Positions 45,225 through 54,492 of a stretch of DNA of 64,000 nt are shown piece by piece. Numbering within the stretch: position 1 is the first letter of the stretch; each line of letters begins with the position of its first letter. The stretch is from Lachnoclostridium phytofermentans (GTDB taxonomy: Bacteria; Bacillota; Clostridia; Lachnospirales; Lachnospiraceae), in the NCBI RefSeq assembly GCF_000733755.1, contig NZ_JPOF01000002.1, forward strand, positions 496,001 to 560,000. Reading direction: 5' to 3'. The notes under the pieces were generated by a model that saw only the letters and a list, made by a program, of their open reading frames with translations, did not search any database and was not told the DNA's origin. The position numbers were made by a program, and so were the translations under genes.

Positions 45225-46685
45225 TTAATTCATGTGTTGTAATAATTTTTCTATTGTCTGATAAACACGGATCGTTGATGGAATATCCAGTTGTTCCATT
45301 GGAGTATGAATATCTTTCATATTAGGTCCGATTGATATAATATCCATATCCGGTATCTTTTCACTAATTAATCCACATTCTAGGCCAGCATGTATGGACA
45401 TTACCTTGGCATCCTCATGAAATAGTTCCTTGTATACCTTTAAATACAAATCTCTAAGTTTGGAATCCTTTTTATACTCCCATGCTGGATACTCCGAACC
45501 ACTTTCATATTCAGCTCCTAAGAATCCAAATAAAAAGCTTAGTTTATCCGTAATAAAGTATTTATAACTACTCTTTCCACTACGAACAGAATAGTGGAAA
45601 ATTGCCATCTCCTCTTCTATCGCAAAGATTCCAAGGTTTAGAGAACTTTCTACTAGTCCGGCTATCTCAGAGCTCATTACTTGAACACCATTCGGCGCTT
45701 GTAAAAGGGCAAATAATACTTTCATCATAGAGCTTGGATGTATTACCTTCGCTTTTTCTTCACCAATTATCTGACATTCAAACTTAACATTTGGCTCTGA
45801 TGCTTGTAATTCCTTCTGGTATTTTCCCTCTAGTTCTTTTGCATATGCTGCTAATGCATCTGCATCTTCTAGAGAAACAATTGCTTCTGCCTGTGCGAAG
45901 CTAGGAATTGCATTGTCTTTGTCACCGCCTTTTATATCACATAAAAGGAAATCGAATTTCTCTTTTAATTCCATCACTGCTCTTGCTAACAGTATGGTTG
46001 CATTCGTACGGTTGTTATGAATTTCTGCTCCAGAGTGACCACCTTTTAAGCCGCGTACTACAAACTTAACCTTCTTTCCTTCCTTCTCTGTGTAATTAAG
46101 AGGAAGTTCAGCATAAAATCTAAGTCCACCGGCACAGCCAACCAATACAGTACCTTCTTCTTCAGAATCTACATTAATCATATAACGGCCTTTTAAATGA
46201 TCAGGGTTAAGTGCTTTCGCACCATCCATTCCAGTTTCTTCATCGGTTGTAATTAGAACTTCTAACGCTGGATGCTCTAAAGATTCATCGGATAATAGCG
46301 AAAGACCATATGCTATCGCTATTCCATCATCTCCACCAAGTGTCGTCTTATTCGCTCGTATACTGTTACCTTCGACGATAAGCTCTAACCCCTCCGTTAA
46401 AAAGTCATGATTACTATCTTCTGCTTTTACACAAACCATATCCATATGTCCTTGAATCACAACTGGGGTATGATTTTCATATCCTTTTGTCGCTTCTTTA
46501 TAGATAATTACATTTAATGTTTCATCTTGAACATACGCTAAGTTATGTTCTTTTGCAAAATTCACAAGATACTCACTGATTTTCTCATTGTGTCCCGATC
46601 CTCTTGGTACTGCTGAGAGTTCTACGAAGTATTTTAACACATTTTTATAATCCATACTGGATAACTGTTGATAAACGCCTTCCAT
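45225..46685 (-). CDS. pepD: aminoacyl-histidine dipeptidase (PepD, M20 family)
   Basis: About 486 residues. M20 zinc-binding motifs: VVIQGHMDMVCVK, TLGGDDGIAIAYGL, ITTDEETGMDGA, and the late HAGLECGLISEKIP. Hydrolyses Xaa-His (carnosine-type) and other dipeptides. Start at 46685 gives five-base spacing to GGAGG; upstream in-frame ATGs overlap the site. No signal peptide, so cytosolic. Confidence 0.92.
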   Translation of the reverse strand: MEGVYQQLSSMDYKNVLKYFVELSAVPRGSGHNEKISEYLVNFAKEHNLAYVQDETLNVIIYKEATKGYENHTPVVIQGHMDMVCVKAEDSNHDFLTEGLELIVEGNSIRANKTTLGGDDGIAIAYGLSLLSDESLEHPALEVLITTDEETGMDGAKALNPDHLKGRYMINVDSEEEGTVLVGCAGGLRFYAELPLNYTEKEGKKVKFVVRGLKGGHSGAEIHNNRTNATILLARAVMELKEKFDFLLCDIKGGDKDNAIPSFAQAEAIVSLEDADALAAYAKELEGKYQKELQASEPNVKFECQIIGEEKAKVIHPSSMMKVLFALLQAPNGVQVMSSEIAGLVESSLNLGIFAIEEEMAIFHYSVRSGKSSYKYFITDKLSFLFGFLGAEYESGSEYPAWEYKKDSKLRDLYLKVYKELFHEDAKVMSIHAGLECGLISEKIPDMDIISIGPNMKDIHTPMEQLDIPSTIRVYQTIEKLLQHMN

Positions 46686-46776
46686 CATAACCTCCATTTC
46701 TTAAAGAAGTTTATCACCTGTAGTTTCAGGTAAAACTTCTAACTTACCTATTCTTTCTAATATTTGATTCTTAAAA

Positions 46777-48141
46777 CTAATTTTTAAAACTATGGATTGG
46801 AGCTGGTATACGACCACCACGATTTACAAAATTATCGCAAGAGAAGTTATTCACTGGCATAATTGGCGCATATCCAAGTAATCCTCCGAATTCTGCAACG
46901 TCGCCTACCTTCTTGCCGATGACCGGTATCAGACGAACAGCAGTTGTTTTTTGATTAATCATACCAATAGCCATCTCATCTGCAATAATTCCTGAAATGG
47001 TTGTTGCCAACGTATCACCTGGAATTGCAATCATATCAAGACCCACGGAACAAACACAAGTCATTGCTTCTAATTTTTCTAAAGTAAGGCAACCAGCTCT
47101 AACTGCATCGATCATACCTTGATCTTCGCTGACAGGAATAAAAGCACCACTTAATCCACCAACATAACTAGAAGCCATAACACCACCCTTTTTCACTGAG
47201 TCGTTTAATAAAGCAAGTGCTGCTGTAGTTCCTGGAGCACCCGGATATTCTAAACCGATCTCTTGAAGGATTTCTGCTACGCTATCACCTACTGCAGGAG
47301 TTGGTGCGAGTGATAAATCTACGATACCAAATGGGATATTAAGCATCTTGGATGCCTCCATCGCAACTAACTGTCCCACACGGGTAATCTTAAATGCTGT
47401 CTTTTTAATGGTTTCACAAAGAACACCAAATTCCTCTCCGCGAACATTTTCTAATGCCGTCTTTACTACACCAGGACCGCTGACGCCGACATTGATAATT
47501 GCATCTGCTTCGGTTACCCCATGAAAAGCTCCCGCCATGAATGGATTGTCATCCGGTGCATTACAGAAAATAACTAGCTTTGCACAACCAAGGGAATCTC
47601 TTTCCTTCGTATATTCTGCGGTATCTAACACAATCTGACCTAATAACTTAACTGCATCCATATTAATTCCAGTTTTTGTTGAACCAACATTTACAGAACT
47701 ACATACTCTTTCTGTAACAGCTAGAGCTTCTGGAATTGATTCGATAAGAAGACGTTCTGAAGAAGTCATACCTTTTGATACAAGAGCAGAATAACCTCCA
47801 ATAAAATTTACACCAACGGTATGCGCAGCTTTATCCAGTGTTTGTGCGATAGTCACAAAATCCTTTGGTGTCTTGCAGGCAGAAGCACCAATCATTGCGA
47901 TCGGAGTTACCGAGATTCGCTTATTCACCACTGGAATTCCAAATTGTCTTTCTATTTTTTTACCGGTCGCAACCAAATCTTTTGCTACCATTGTTATTTT
48001 GTCATAGATATTCTGATTTAATTCCTCTAAATTACTACTAATACAATCCAAAAGGCTAATTCCGAGTGTTATTGTTCGAACATCGAGATTTTCCTTTTCA
48101 ATCATCTTATTCGTTTCTAATACTTCATTAAAATTTATCAT
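46777..48141 (-). CDS. PFL-family protein UPF0210 (DUF711)
   Basis: 454 residues matching the conserved UPF0210 family: [21 protein letters not shown]-like segment [36 protein letters not shown], and [13 protein letters not shown] at the C-terminus. Structures of this family show a pyruvate-formate-lyase-like barrel, but no reaction is established. It is 18 bp downstream of an ACT-domain gene, the common conserved pairing, suggesting ligand-controlled activity. Confidence 0.9.
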   Translation of the reverse strand: MINFNEVLETNKMIEKENLDVRTITLGISLLDCISSNLEELNQNIYDKITMVAKDLVATGKKIERQFGIPVVNKRISVTPIAMIGASACKTPKDFVTIAQTLDKAAHTVGVNFIGGYSALVSKGMTSSERLLIESIPEALAVTERVCSSVNVGSTKTGINMDAVKLLGQIVLDTAEYTKERDSLGCAKLVIFCNAPDDNPFMAGAFHGVTEADAIINVGVSGPGVVKTALENVRGEEFGVLCETIKKTAFKITRVGQLVAMEASKMLNIPFGIVDLSLAPTPAVGDSVAEILQEIGLEYPGAPGTTAALALLNDSVKKGGVMASSYVGGLSGAFIPVSEDQGMIDAVRAGCLTLEKLEAMTCVCSVGLDMIAIPGDTLATTISGIIADEMAIGMINQKTTAVRLIPVIGKKVGDVAEFGGLLGYAPIMPVNNFSCDNFVNRGGRIPAPIHSFKN

Positions 48142-48159
48142 GGCGAATGAGTTCCTTTC

Positions 48160-48432
48160 TTATAGGTGGTGCATCATATCGAAAATATCTTCTCTTTGTG
48201 CCTTAATTACTACACCAATTTCTTTTCCAATTTGCTCTAATTCATCCGCTAACTGACTAAAATCTTTACTAGACTCGTTAGTATCTACTATCATCATCAT
48301 GTTAAAAAAACCGGACACAATGGTTTGCGAGATGTCCAAAATATTAATCTTGTTATCCGCAAGATATGTACATACCTTTGCAATAATACCAACGCAGTCA
48401 TGTCCTACTACTGTAATAATCGTTTTTTTCAT
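48160..48432 (-). CDS. ACT domain protein (UPF0237)
   Basis: 90 residues: IITVVGHDCVGIIAKVCTYL, then NILDISQTIVSGFFNMMMIVD, a single ACT domain with the Gly at the ligand turn. Start ATG 48432 with AGAGGAGGATTT. ACT domains bind amino acids; pairing with UPF0210 is widely conserved. Probably the regulatory partner of that protein (inference). Confidence 0.92.
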   Translation of the reverse strand: MKKTIITVVGHDCVGIIAKVCTYLADNKINILDISQTIVSGFFNMMMIVDTNESSKDFSQLADELEQIGKEIGVVIKAQREDIFDMMHHL

Positions 48433-48512
48433 AGTAAATCCTCCTCTAACCATATATTATTGAAACCCAAAAACATGTTTCGATAATCAAATTAATGGTG
48501 CATAAAACGCAC

Positions 48513-48539
48513 CTAAGAATTTGCTTTGCAAATTCTTAG
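48513..48539 (-). other. perfect 12-bp hairpin directly after walJ
   Basis: CTAAGAATTTGC-AAA-GCAAATTCTTAG begins one base after the walJ stop. A second small hairpin GGTGC...GCACC follows. No T tract, so it may stabilise the 3' end rather than terminate. Confidence 0.5.
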
Positions 48540-48540
48540 T

Positions 48541-49335
48541 TTATATAATAACCATCTCTGATGGAATATCGCGATTTGCCACTGTGATTACTGGCATCTT
48601 ACTTTGATTTGTAACACTTTGTTCTACTTCACAACGTACGGTTTCATACGCTAGCTCCGCGTAATTATTCTCTTTACTCATATGCGCTAGTAACACATGT
48701 TGTAGGTCATCATGAAGTAATTCACAGATAAGTTTAGCCGAAGTCTCATTGGATAGATGCCCTCGTTCTCCAAGAATACGTTGTTTTAAATGATATGGAT
48801 AACTTCCCACCATTAACATATTAACATCGTGGTTTGCTTCTAGATAAAGTACTTCCGCCCCACATAGCTTTGATATGGTATAACTGTCATAGGTTCCAAG
48901 ATCGGTAGCCATACCTATCTTATGACCACCGTTGGTAAAAGTATAACATACTGGATTACTTGCATCATGAGATATTGAGAACGGCTCCACTAAAATATCA
49001 CCAATTAAAAACTCCTCATCCGGTTTCACAAAATGAAGCTGACCCTCCTCAATTCTACCCACACTACTTAATCGAAGCATTGCATTGATTGTCTCTACTG
49101 TACCATAGATTGGTAGTTTATATCTTCTTGCTAAAACACCAATACCTTGGATATGATCGGTATGTTCGTGGGTGATTAAGATGCCGTTTAAAGAATTAGG
49201 ATCCACACCGGCAGATAATAGACCACTTTCAATTCTCTTACCGCTAACTCCTGCATCCACCAAAAGGTTTGTCTCATTGCTGCCTATATAAATACAATTG
49301 CCACTGCTTCCACTGGCAATGCTACACATCTTCAT
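48541..49335 (-). CDS. walJ: WalJ/YycJ-type metallo-beta-lactamase fold hydrolase
   Basis: 264 residues: CSIASGSSGNCIYIGSNETNLLVDAG, then the THEHTDHIQG metal motif, SHDASNPVCYTF, LEANHD and a final HMSKENN histidine. Family members are 5'-3' exonuclease-like, linked to DNA metabolism and cell-wall sensing in Bacillus. ATG 49335 is used because AGGAAGG precedes it; a TTG nine codons upstream is unlikely. It is not next to walRK here. Confidence 0.85.
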   Translation of the reverse strand: MKMCSIASGSSGNCIYIGSNETNLLVDAGVSGKRIESGLLSAGVDPNSLNGILITHEHTDHIQGIGVLARRYKLPIYGTVETINAMLRLSSVGRIEEGQLHFVKPDEEFLIGDILVEPFSISHDASNPVCYTFTNGGHKIGMATDLGTYDSYTISKLCGAEVLYLEANHDVNMLMVGSYPYHLKQRILGERGHLSNETSAKLICELLHDDLQHVLLAHMSKENNYAELAYETVRCEVEQSVTNQSKMPVITVANRDIPSEMVII

Positions 49336-49419
49336 AGTATTCATCCTTCCTGTCGTAACCAATAACGCCTTTCAATTGTTGTTTAGTATATATCAATTTT
49401 CGGGAAATAGCAAGAAAAA

Positions 49420-49461
49420 GGGAAGTGCAACTTGATTTTTTAGAATCTAGTCACAACTCCC
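49420..49461 (-). terminator. terminator overlapping the diguanylate cyclase stop
   Basis: GGGAGTTGTGACTAGATT and AATCAAGTTGCACTTCCC form the stem, followed by TTTTTC. The left arm lies within the last codons and stop of the cyclase gene. Confidence 0.7.
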
Positions 49462-51171
49462 ACTCGTTTCCTTATTCTTTCTTACATAATCTTGCACAAT
49501 GTCATTATCTACCGTGATACTATTACGACCATTTTGCTTGGAATAATACATTGCTCCGTCTGCTCGGTTTAAAAGTTGCTGACAACTTCTACTCGTCTCC
49601 GGATAAGAACTTATACCAACACTAACTTTCACATTGATCTCATCCTCATTAAAATAAAGGACTGTAGAATCAATTGCTTCCTTTAATGAGATTATAATAT
49701 GGTAGAAGTCTGATATTTCTATATCTGGTATCACTATAACAAATTCTTCTCCACCGTATCTTGCTGCGATACCATGATAATAAGCTGCTACCTCCGACAT
49801 CTTCGACGCAACCATTTTTATTACTTCATCGCCAAAAAGATGCCCATATGTATCATTGATTTTCTTAAAGAAATCAATATCAAGTAAGGCAACCGATAAT
49901 GATTTTTTCTGTTCTCTCGCACATTTTGTATACTGTTCCAGAATAACATTTAACTGTCCTCGGTTATAGATTCCAGTTAAACTATCACGGATTGCCATCT
50001 GTTGCATCTTGCTATAAAGGCTCGCATTATGGATAGCAACCAAAAGCTGAACCACTACCGTTTCAAAGAACATGATATTCTCATGAAAGTACTCAAACTG
50101 AGAATGTCCACATAATAAAGCTCCAATCACCTTTTTCTCTCGAACTAATGGTACAATAAGTAAGGAATTCACCTTGTGATCCATAAGAAAAGAGTAAGCT
50201 CCAGGCTGCACCTCATTATCAATATAACTGCCTTCTGCCTTCATATATTCTTCGATGCATCCTTGCTCAATGCGGTCGCTCATCCGTTCATAAAAATCTT
50301 TTCCAAGTCTGGTATGTATTTCATAGGTAACCTGCTCATTACCCGCAATCTCAGGTTCTATAATAATAGTGCATACATCTAGCCCCATTGCTTCAAAAAT
50401 AGCTTCTGTAATGAGCTTCATCAGATTCCCAATCTCTAGCTCTGTTGAGATGTATCGAATGATCTGGTATAAAGTCTGGGTTTCTGTATTAGCACTATTA
50501 ATTTTATGATAAGCAGTTTCTAGTTTAATCTTTTGAAAACCTAATTCTTCATTTGCTTTACGGAATTTCTCCTGCTGGTTTCTAAGTGCTTCATTCGCCT
50601 CTTTTGTCTGCTCTGAGAAGCGGCGTAATTCAAAAATTCGCTTATCTGTAGCAATTAGGACCTCACTAATTAAAGCGGAAATCAGCATTACCAAAAAGAT
50701 AAGGGAAAGGTAGGCACAAACCATACCAAAAAACTCTGCTTGCTCTCCAGGATCTATCAGTAACATTAAGATTAAGTAAATAATTGCTGGTAATGTCATG
50801 GTTGTTAATGAAATGGCCCTAGAGTAAACATCTAAAAAGTCAGTTAACATCAGTAACTGTAACATTACAGAAATAAGCTCTATTCCAAAAAACATTGAAT
50901 TTACCGAGCCAAGGGTAACAAAAAAACAGATTGAAAATGATACCAACTCGATTAATCGAAGAATTATCCATGGGATCTTTTCTTTAAATAGTTTCGTATG
51001 CTCTGCTAAGATGTCTATAATAAGAGCAACTGAGGTTATGAATAATACCCATCTTCCATGCTCTGATGAATCACCAATCAATTGAATTAATGTAAATAAC
51101 CAGAAGACCAAGGTAACTAACACAAGGCCTCTGGAAAATTTCTTCCGAAATACAAGTAGATCGTCGCTCAT
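49447..51171 (-). CDS. membrane diguanylate cyclase with GAF-like domain
   Basis: 574 residues. About six membrane helices (20-185), a coiled coil (190-230), a GAF-like sensor region (about 235-390), then a GGDEF domain: DSLTGIYNRGQL, LLDIDFFKKINDTYGH and the active ARYGGEEFVIVIP (GGEEF). It should make c-di-GMP. The product-inhibition RxxD site is absent (YYHG at that place), so feedback inhibition at that site is unlikely. AAGGAACGG precedes the ATG. The GAF ligand is unknown. Confidence 0.92.
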   Translation of the reverse strand: MSDDLLVFRKKFSRGLVLVTLVFWLFTLIQLIGDSSEHGRWVLFITSVALIIDILAEHTKLFKEKIPWIILRLIELVSFSICFFVTLGSVNSMFFGIELISVMLQLLMLTDFLDVYSRAISLTTMTLPAIIYLILMLLIDPGEQAEFFGMVCAYLSLIFLVMLISALISEVLIATDKRIFELRRFSEQTKEANEALRNQQEKFRKANEELGFQKIKLETAYHKINSANTETQTLYQIIRYISTELEIGNLMKLITEAIFEAMGLDVCTIIIEPEIAGNEQVTYEIHTRLGKDFYERMSDRIEQGCIEEYMKAEGSYIDNEVQPGAYSFLMDHKVNSLLIVPLVREKKVIGALLCGHSQFEYFHENIMFFETVVVQLLVAIHNASLYSKMQQMAIRDSLTGIYNRGQLNVILEQYTKCAREQKKSLSVALLDIDFFKKINDTYGHLFGDEVIKMVASKMSEVAAYYHGIAARYGGEEFVIVIPDIEISDFYHIIISLKEAIDSTVLYFNEDEINVKVSVGISSYPETSRSCQQLLNRADGAMYYSKQNGRNSITVDNDIVQDYVRKNKETSGSCD

Positions 51172-51204
51172 CCGTTCCTTCTCCTTCCGGACATCTGTGA
51201 TAGC

Positions 51205-53334
51205 TTACTTTTCCCAGTACATTTCTATTACATCCTGTTCTTTTAATGGACTTATAAATTCCGCCTCATCACCATTGATTTTTAGTACCACTTTGCTTCC
51301 CCTAGCTGTAGTCAAATCAAAGGAGTAGACATCTAAGATATCTACTAGTATATATTTTTCCTTTCCGCTTAATGTAATTGATGAACCATTGACATAGACT
51401 ATCATGTTAAAAGCATTCTCAACTTTTATCTCTTCCACTTTTTCTTTCTTACCAGAAGAAGTAGTGACTTCTTCTTCCAAAGGTACTTCATACAAAGAAT
51501 CATCCTCCATGGAAGAAAATTCTTTGATTTCCTCCTCTGATACCATAGCTGCAACTTCTTCATAAGAAGAGGCTATATCCTCATGTAGTGGATAATAAAT
51601 AGTGAAATTTTCATAAACACGGTCTTGTGGCTTGGCAGACTGATGATTAATCTTAATTCCCTCACGATAAGGTAGGTCCATAAATTCCAATAACTGTTCT
51701 AATGTATAATGATTAATGAGTTCCAATCGGTCTCCATCCGTAATCTGGTAGGTATCTGATACCAATATCCCATTTGCAAGTACATATTTCGGACATATGA
51801 CTTCTTTATGATTGACTGCAAATGTTATTGTACTTTTATATTCAGGAAGCTTAGCTACGATAAGTGTTGCATCTGCACCTGATGTTGATTCCGTGATTTG
51901 AATAATATCATTTTGAGTAATGGAAGCATTCAAACTAACTTGCTTACCATTTAAAATTATGATTGCGCCTTCTCCCGCTTCCCCACGTGCGAGACGTTCA
52001 CTTCCGTTAATGGTATAGTGTAGAGCTTTTCCTCTCCGAGGGAATAAAGATTCATTCGGAAAGCCAATGGCAAGTGCAGCATCTACAATAGTCAAATGTG
52101 TATTATCATATAATTTAACCCGCTCACCATTTACCATGACATAAATAAAGTTGTTACGGTTCTCATAGTAGTTTAAACAAATACCGATAGGAGTTACTAA
52201 CAAAGGATCCTTCTTAATCTCTTTTTGTACGAACTGAACCATATTAAGAACTTCTTCTCCGCGAAGAGCAACTCTTTCTTTCGGCAATTTAAGCTTTGAC
52301 GATAATGCCTCTACGAAATAAGGAAGTTTACCACCTCCGCCAACCACAAAAACAGCACTCACAGATTTTCCTCCATTCAGATATAATATCTGATCTGCGA
52401 TCTGAGCAGTAATATGATCAATTTCTTCTCTGGCTGCCTCGTAGATTTCTTCTCTGGTAACTTTATTCGAAAGCCCCATGATATCTTTATAGGAAACGGT
52501 CTTTTTCTTAAGAGCAGAAGTTTTCATCGTCTCTGCCGTTTTAAAATCAACCAAATAGCGTTGCATTAAAGTATTGGTTAATGCATCCCCAGCCATTGGA
52601 ATCATTCCATAAGCTATAATACTACCATCCTTTGTAATACAGATATCGCTTGTCCCAGCACCAACATCGATTAATGCAATGTTTAATAAACGAAACTTTT
52701 CTGGGATTGCAACATTAATCGCGGCAATCGGCTCTAGGGTTAAATTTACTACTTCAAGCCCAGCTTTCTCCACTGCAGCATACAAACCTTCAATTACTTC
52801 ATCCGGCAAAAAGGTCGCAAGTAAATCTGCTCCGATTTTGGTTCCTTTATGATCCTCCAGGCTTGTCATAACATAATCATTGAGATAATATCTCACTACG
52901 CTGTAACCAACACAGTAAAAATTTCCCTCCCCTGAATTAATTTCCTTGCGAAGTTCTTCGTATGCTTTTTCTACTCCGTTTAGTTCTAGTGTTCGTATCT
53001 GTTCTTCTGAAATTCTTCCTTCATTGATAAGGTTATACTCTGCCTTTACGGTAACTGTTTTAAGCACACGCCCCGCCGCTGCAATACATACTTCCTTTAA
53101 TTTTCTACCAAGTTGCTTTTCTAAATCTTTTTTTACTTCTCGTATGGTTTCCGCAACTTTATTGATATCGTGTATCTGACCATCCAACATGGCTCTGGTC
53201 TCATGATATCTGATAGACTGCGAGACAACGATAAAATCATGCTCATTTTGCTTATACCCAACGGTACCGACAATACTTCTTGTCCCGATATCAAGACCGA
53301 ATACCATATTTTCAGGATATGTAATCGCGTCCAT
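51205..53334 (-). CDS. FtsA-like actin-fold ATPase with enlarged C-terminal beta-rich region
   Basis: 709 residues. Actin-fold motifs: FGLDIGTRSIVGTVGY, an SHS2 insert region, LIDVGAGTSDICI and VFVVGGGGKLPYF. The ATPase part covers residues 1-390. The remainder contains three VNGxxV/LNGKQV-type units (VMVNGERVKLYD, IILNGKQVSLNA, VYVNGSSITLSG) that look like repeated beta-grasp domains, with an acidic linker. Standard FtsA is about 420 residues. No ftsZ is adjacent, so this is likely a paralogue. ATG 53334 has AGGGGG upstream. Confidence 0.8.
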   Translation of the reverse strand: MDAITYPENMVFGLDIGTRSIVGTVGYKQNEHDFIVVSQSIRYHETRAMLDGQIHDINKVAETIREVKKDLEKQLGRKLKEVCIAAAGRVLKTVTVKAEYNLINEGRISEEQIRTLELNGVEKAYEELRKEINSGEGNFYCVGYSVVRYYLNDYVMTSLEDHKGTKIGADLLATFLPDEVIEGLYAAVEKAGLEVVNLTLEPIAAINVAIPEKFRLLNIALIDVGAGTSDICITKDGSIIAYGMIPMAGDALTNTLMQRYLVDFKTAETMKTSALKKKTVSYKDIMGLSNKVTREEIYEAAREEIDHITAQIADQILYLNGGKSVSAVFVVGGGGKLPYFVEALSSKLKLPKERVALRGEEVLNMVQFVQKEIKKDPLLVTPIGICLNYYENRNNFIYVMVNGERVKLYDNTHLTIVDAALAIGFPNESLFPRRGKALHYTINGSERLARGEAGEGAIIILNGKQVSLNASITQNDIIQITESTSGADATLIVAKLPEYKSTITFAVNHKEVICPKYVLANGILVSDTYQITDGDRLELINHYTLEQLLEFMDLPYREGIKINHQSAKPQDRVYENFTIYYPLHEDIASSYEEVAAMVSEEEIKEFSSMEDDSLYEVPLEEEVTTSSGKKEKVEEIKVENAFNMIVYVNGSSITLSGKEKYILVDILDVYSFDLTTARGSKVVLKINGDEAEFISPLKEQDVIEMYWEK

Positions 53335-53477
53335 GTTGTGATTCCCCCTCATATAATCTATTATAAATTAGGTACAATGTCCTATTTTCTTGATTTTAAG
53401 CATATTTAAAACAGAAGTTGCCAAGCAATTTCTGTTTTAGAATACACTATCTACCTAAAATGATACTTCTTACCTAT

Positions 53478-53507
53478 ATTATATCACAGCTAGTGTTTTT
53501 TTGCCAA
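53478..53507 (-). promoter_or_regulatory. promoter of the FtsA-like gene
   Basis: TTGGCA (53502-53507), 18-bp spacer, TATAAT (53478-53483) with TG extension. The start falls about 130 bp before the ATG. The rest of the 460-bp gap holds the palindrome at 53622 and the coaE terminator. Confidence 0.75.
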
Positions 53508-53621
53508 TAAGGTTTGGGCGATTTCATAGAAAAATCTAAAGATTTCCAAGTCATGTTGATTTAGCGTGGAAGTCCCCTATTGAAAGAAAAGGGTGATCTG
53601 TATGGAGGTTATTTATATTTC

Positions 53622-53670
53622 TAAACAAGAAAAGCACGCTTTGCGAAATTTTCCTTGACATGAATAAAAA
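53622..53670 (-). repeat. dispersed 3'-flank palindrome
   Basis: Plus strand AACAAGAAAAGCACGC-TTT-GCGAAATTTTCCTTG, then ACATGAATAAAAATG. Nearly identical over about 48 bp to the copy at 58717-58766, and placed the same way immediately after the T tract of a long-loop terminator. Confidence 0.75.
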
Positions 53671-53750
53671 TGACCAAATGAAGAACTTTTCACTAGCAGT
53701 CTCTTCCATGAAGAACTATTCTCTAGCAATCTCTTCCATTTGGTCATCTT
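53668..53750 (-). terminator. long-loop terminator of coaE containing two 30-bp direct repeats
   Basis: ATGACCAAATG and CATTTGGTCAT pair over 11 bp and are followed by TTTTTATTC on the minus strand. The loop of about 60 nt is made of two 30-bp direct repeats (plus strand ATGAAGAACTTTTCACTAGC and ATGAAGAACTATTCTCTAGC type). Such a loop is unusually long for an intrinsic terminator. Confidence 0.6.
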
Positions 53751-53794
53751 AATTCATCTTTATTTTACTTTTCGCCTTTCGATTCATCTTTGTG

Positions 53795-54412
53795 TTACTT
53801 ATCGTCTTTTATATTCTTCTTTAAATAGCCTTCACATTGAATCTTTAATTCTTCAGGCGAAATATCATTCCCATTCTCAATAATCACAGTGCTATTCCTT
53901 AGAAAATAGTCCTCCGATTTTTGTTTTTTCATAATAGACTCTATTTTCTCCTCAGAATATCCCCTTGATTCTTTTAGTCTCTTAATTCGATCTAATCTAG
54001 GAGCATGTACATACCAGATTTCATCGCAAAAATCTTGATAACCTGCCTCAAACAAAAGCGCAGTCTCCACGATTATGGCAGAATATTGTTTCTCCTTACC
54101 CTTCACAACATTAATCTGATGTAATACCTCTTGATGAACATTAGGATGTGTTAATGAATTTAATAGCTTCACAAGTTCTTCCTGTTGAAAGATTATTCTT
54201 GCAAGTTCTGCTCGATTAATCTCTTCATTCTCATCTAAAATCTGAGTACCGAACTGCTTCACAACCTGCTCATAGGAACAACCACCTTTTTTCATCTGGT
54301 CTCTTGCAATATCATCCGTGTAAATAATATACGCCAAGAATTCCTTTTGAAGAAGATCCGCAACTCTTGATTTTCCACTGCCAATGCCACCGGTAAGTCC
54401 TATCACTTTCAT
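53795..54412 (-). CDS. coaE: dephospho-CoA kinase
   Basis: Last step of coenzyme A synthesis. About 205 residues with the P-loop GLTGGIGSGKSRVADLL, the DDIARDQMKKGG region, LTHPNVHQEV, VETALLFEAGYQDFCDEIW and a C-terminal KQKSEDYFLRNSTVIIENG. Start at the second of two ATGs to give spacing from AGAGG. Follows polA after a terminator, a common Firmicutes neighbourhood. Confidence 0.95.
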   Translation of the reverse strand: MKVIGLTGGIGSGKSRVADLLQKEFLAYIIYTDDIARDQMKKGGCSYEQVVKQFGTQILDENEEINRAELARIIFQQEELVKLLNSLTHPNVHQEVLHQINVVKGKEKQYSAIIVETALLFEAGYQDFCDEIWYVHAPRLDRIKRLKESRGYSEEKIESIMKKQKSEDYFLRNSTVIIENGNDISPEELKIQCEGYLKKNIKDDK

Positions 54413-54447
54413 CATAATCCTCTATTCTGACGCTGTAACGTCGGTTA

Positions 54448-54482
54448 ATAAAAGGTTAAAAACTTGGTTTTTAACCTTTTAT
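54448..54482 (-). terminator. terminator of polA
   Basis: ATAAAAGGTTAAAAAC and GTTTTTAACCTTTTAT form a perfect 16-bp AT-rich stem with a 3-nt loop, 10 bp after the polA stop. T-rich on either strand. Confidence 0.8.
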
Positions 54483-54492
54483 TTGTATTTAT

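Noticed and set aside
53668-53750. CRISPR-like array from the 30-bp direct repeats
   Set aside because: Only two adjacent repeats without spacers, inside a terminator loop, and no cas genes.
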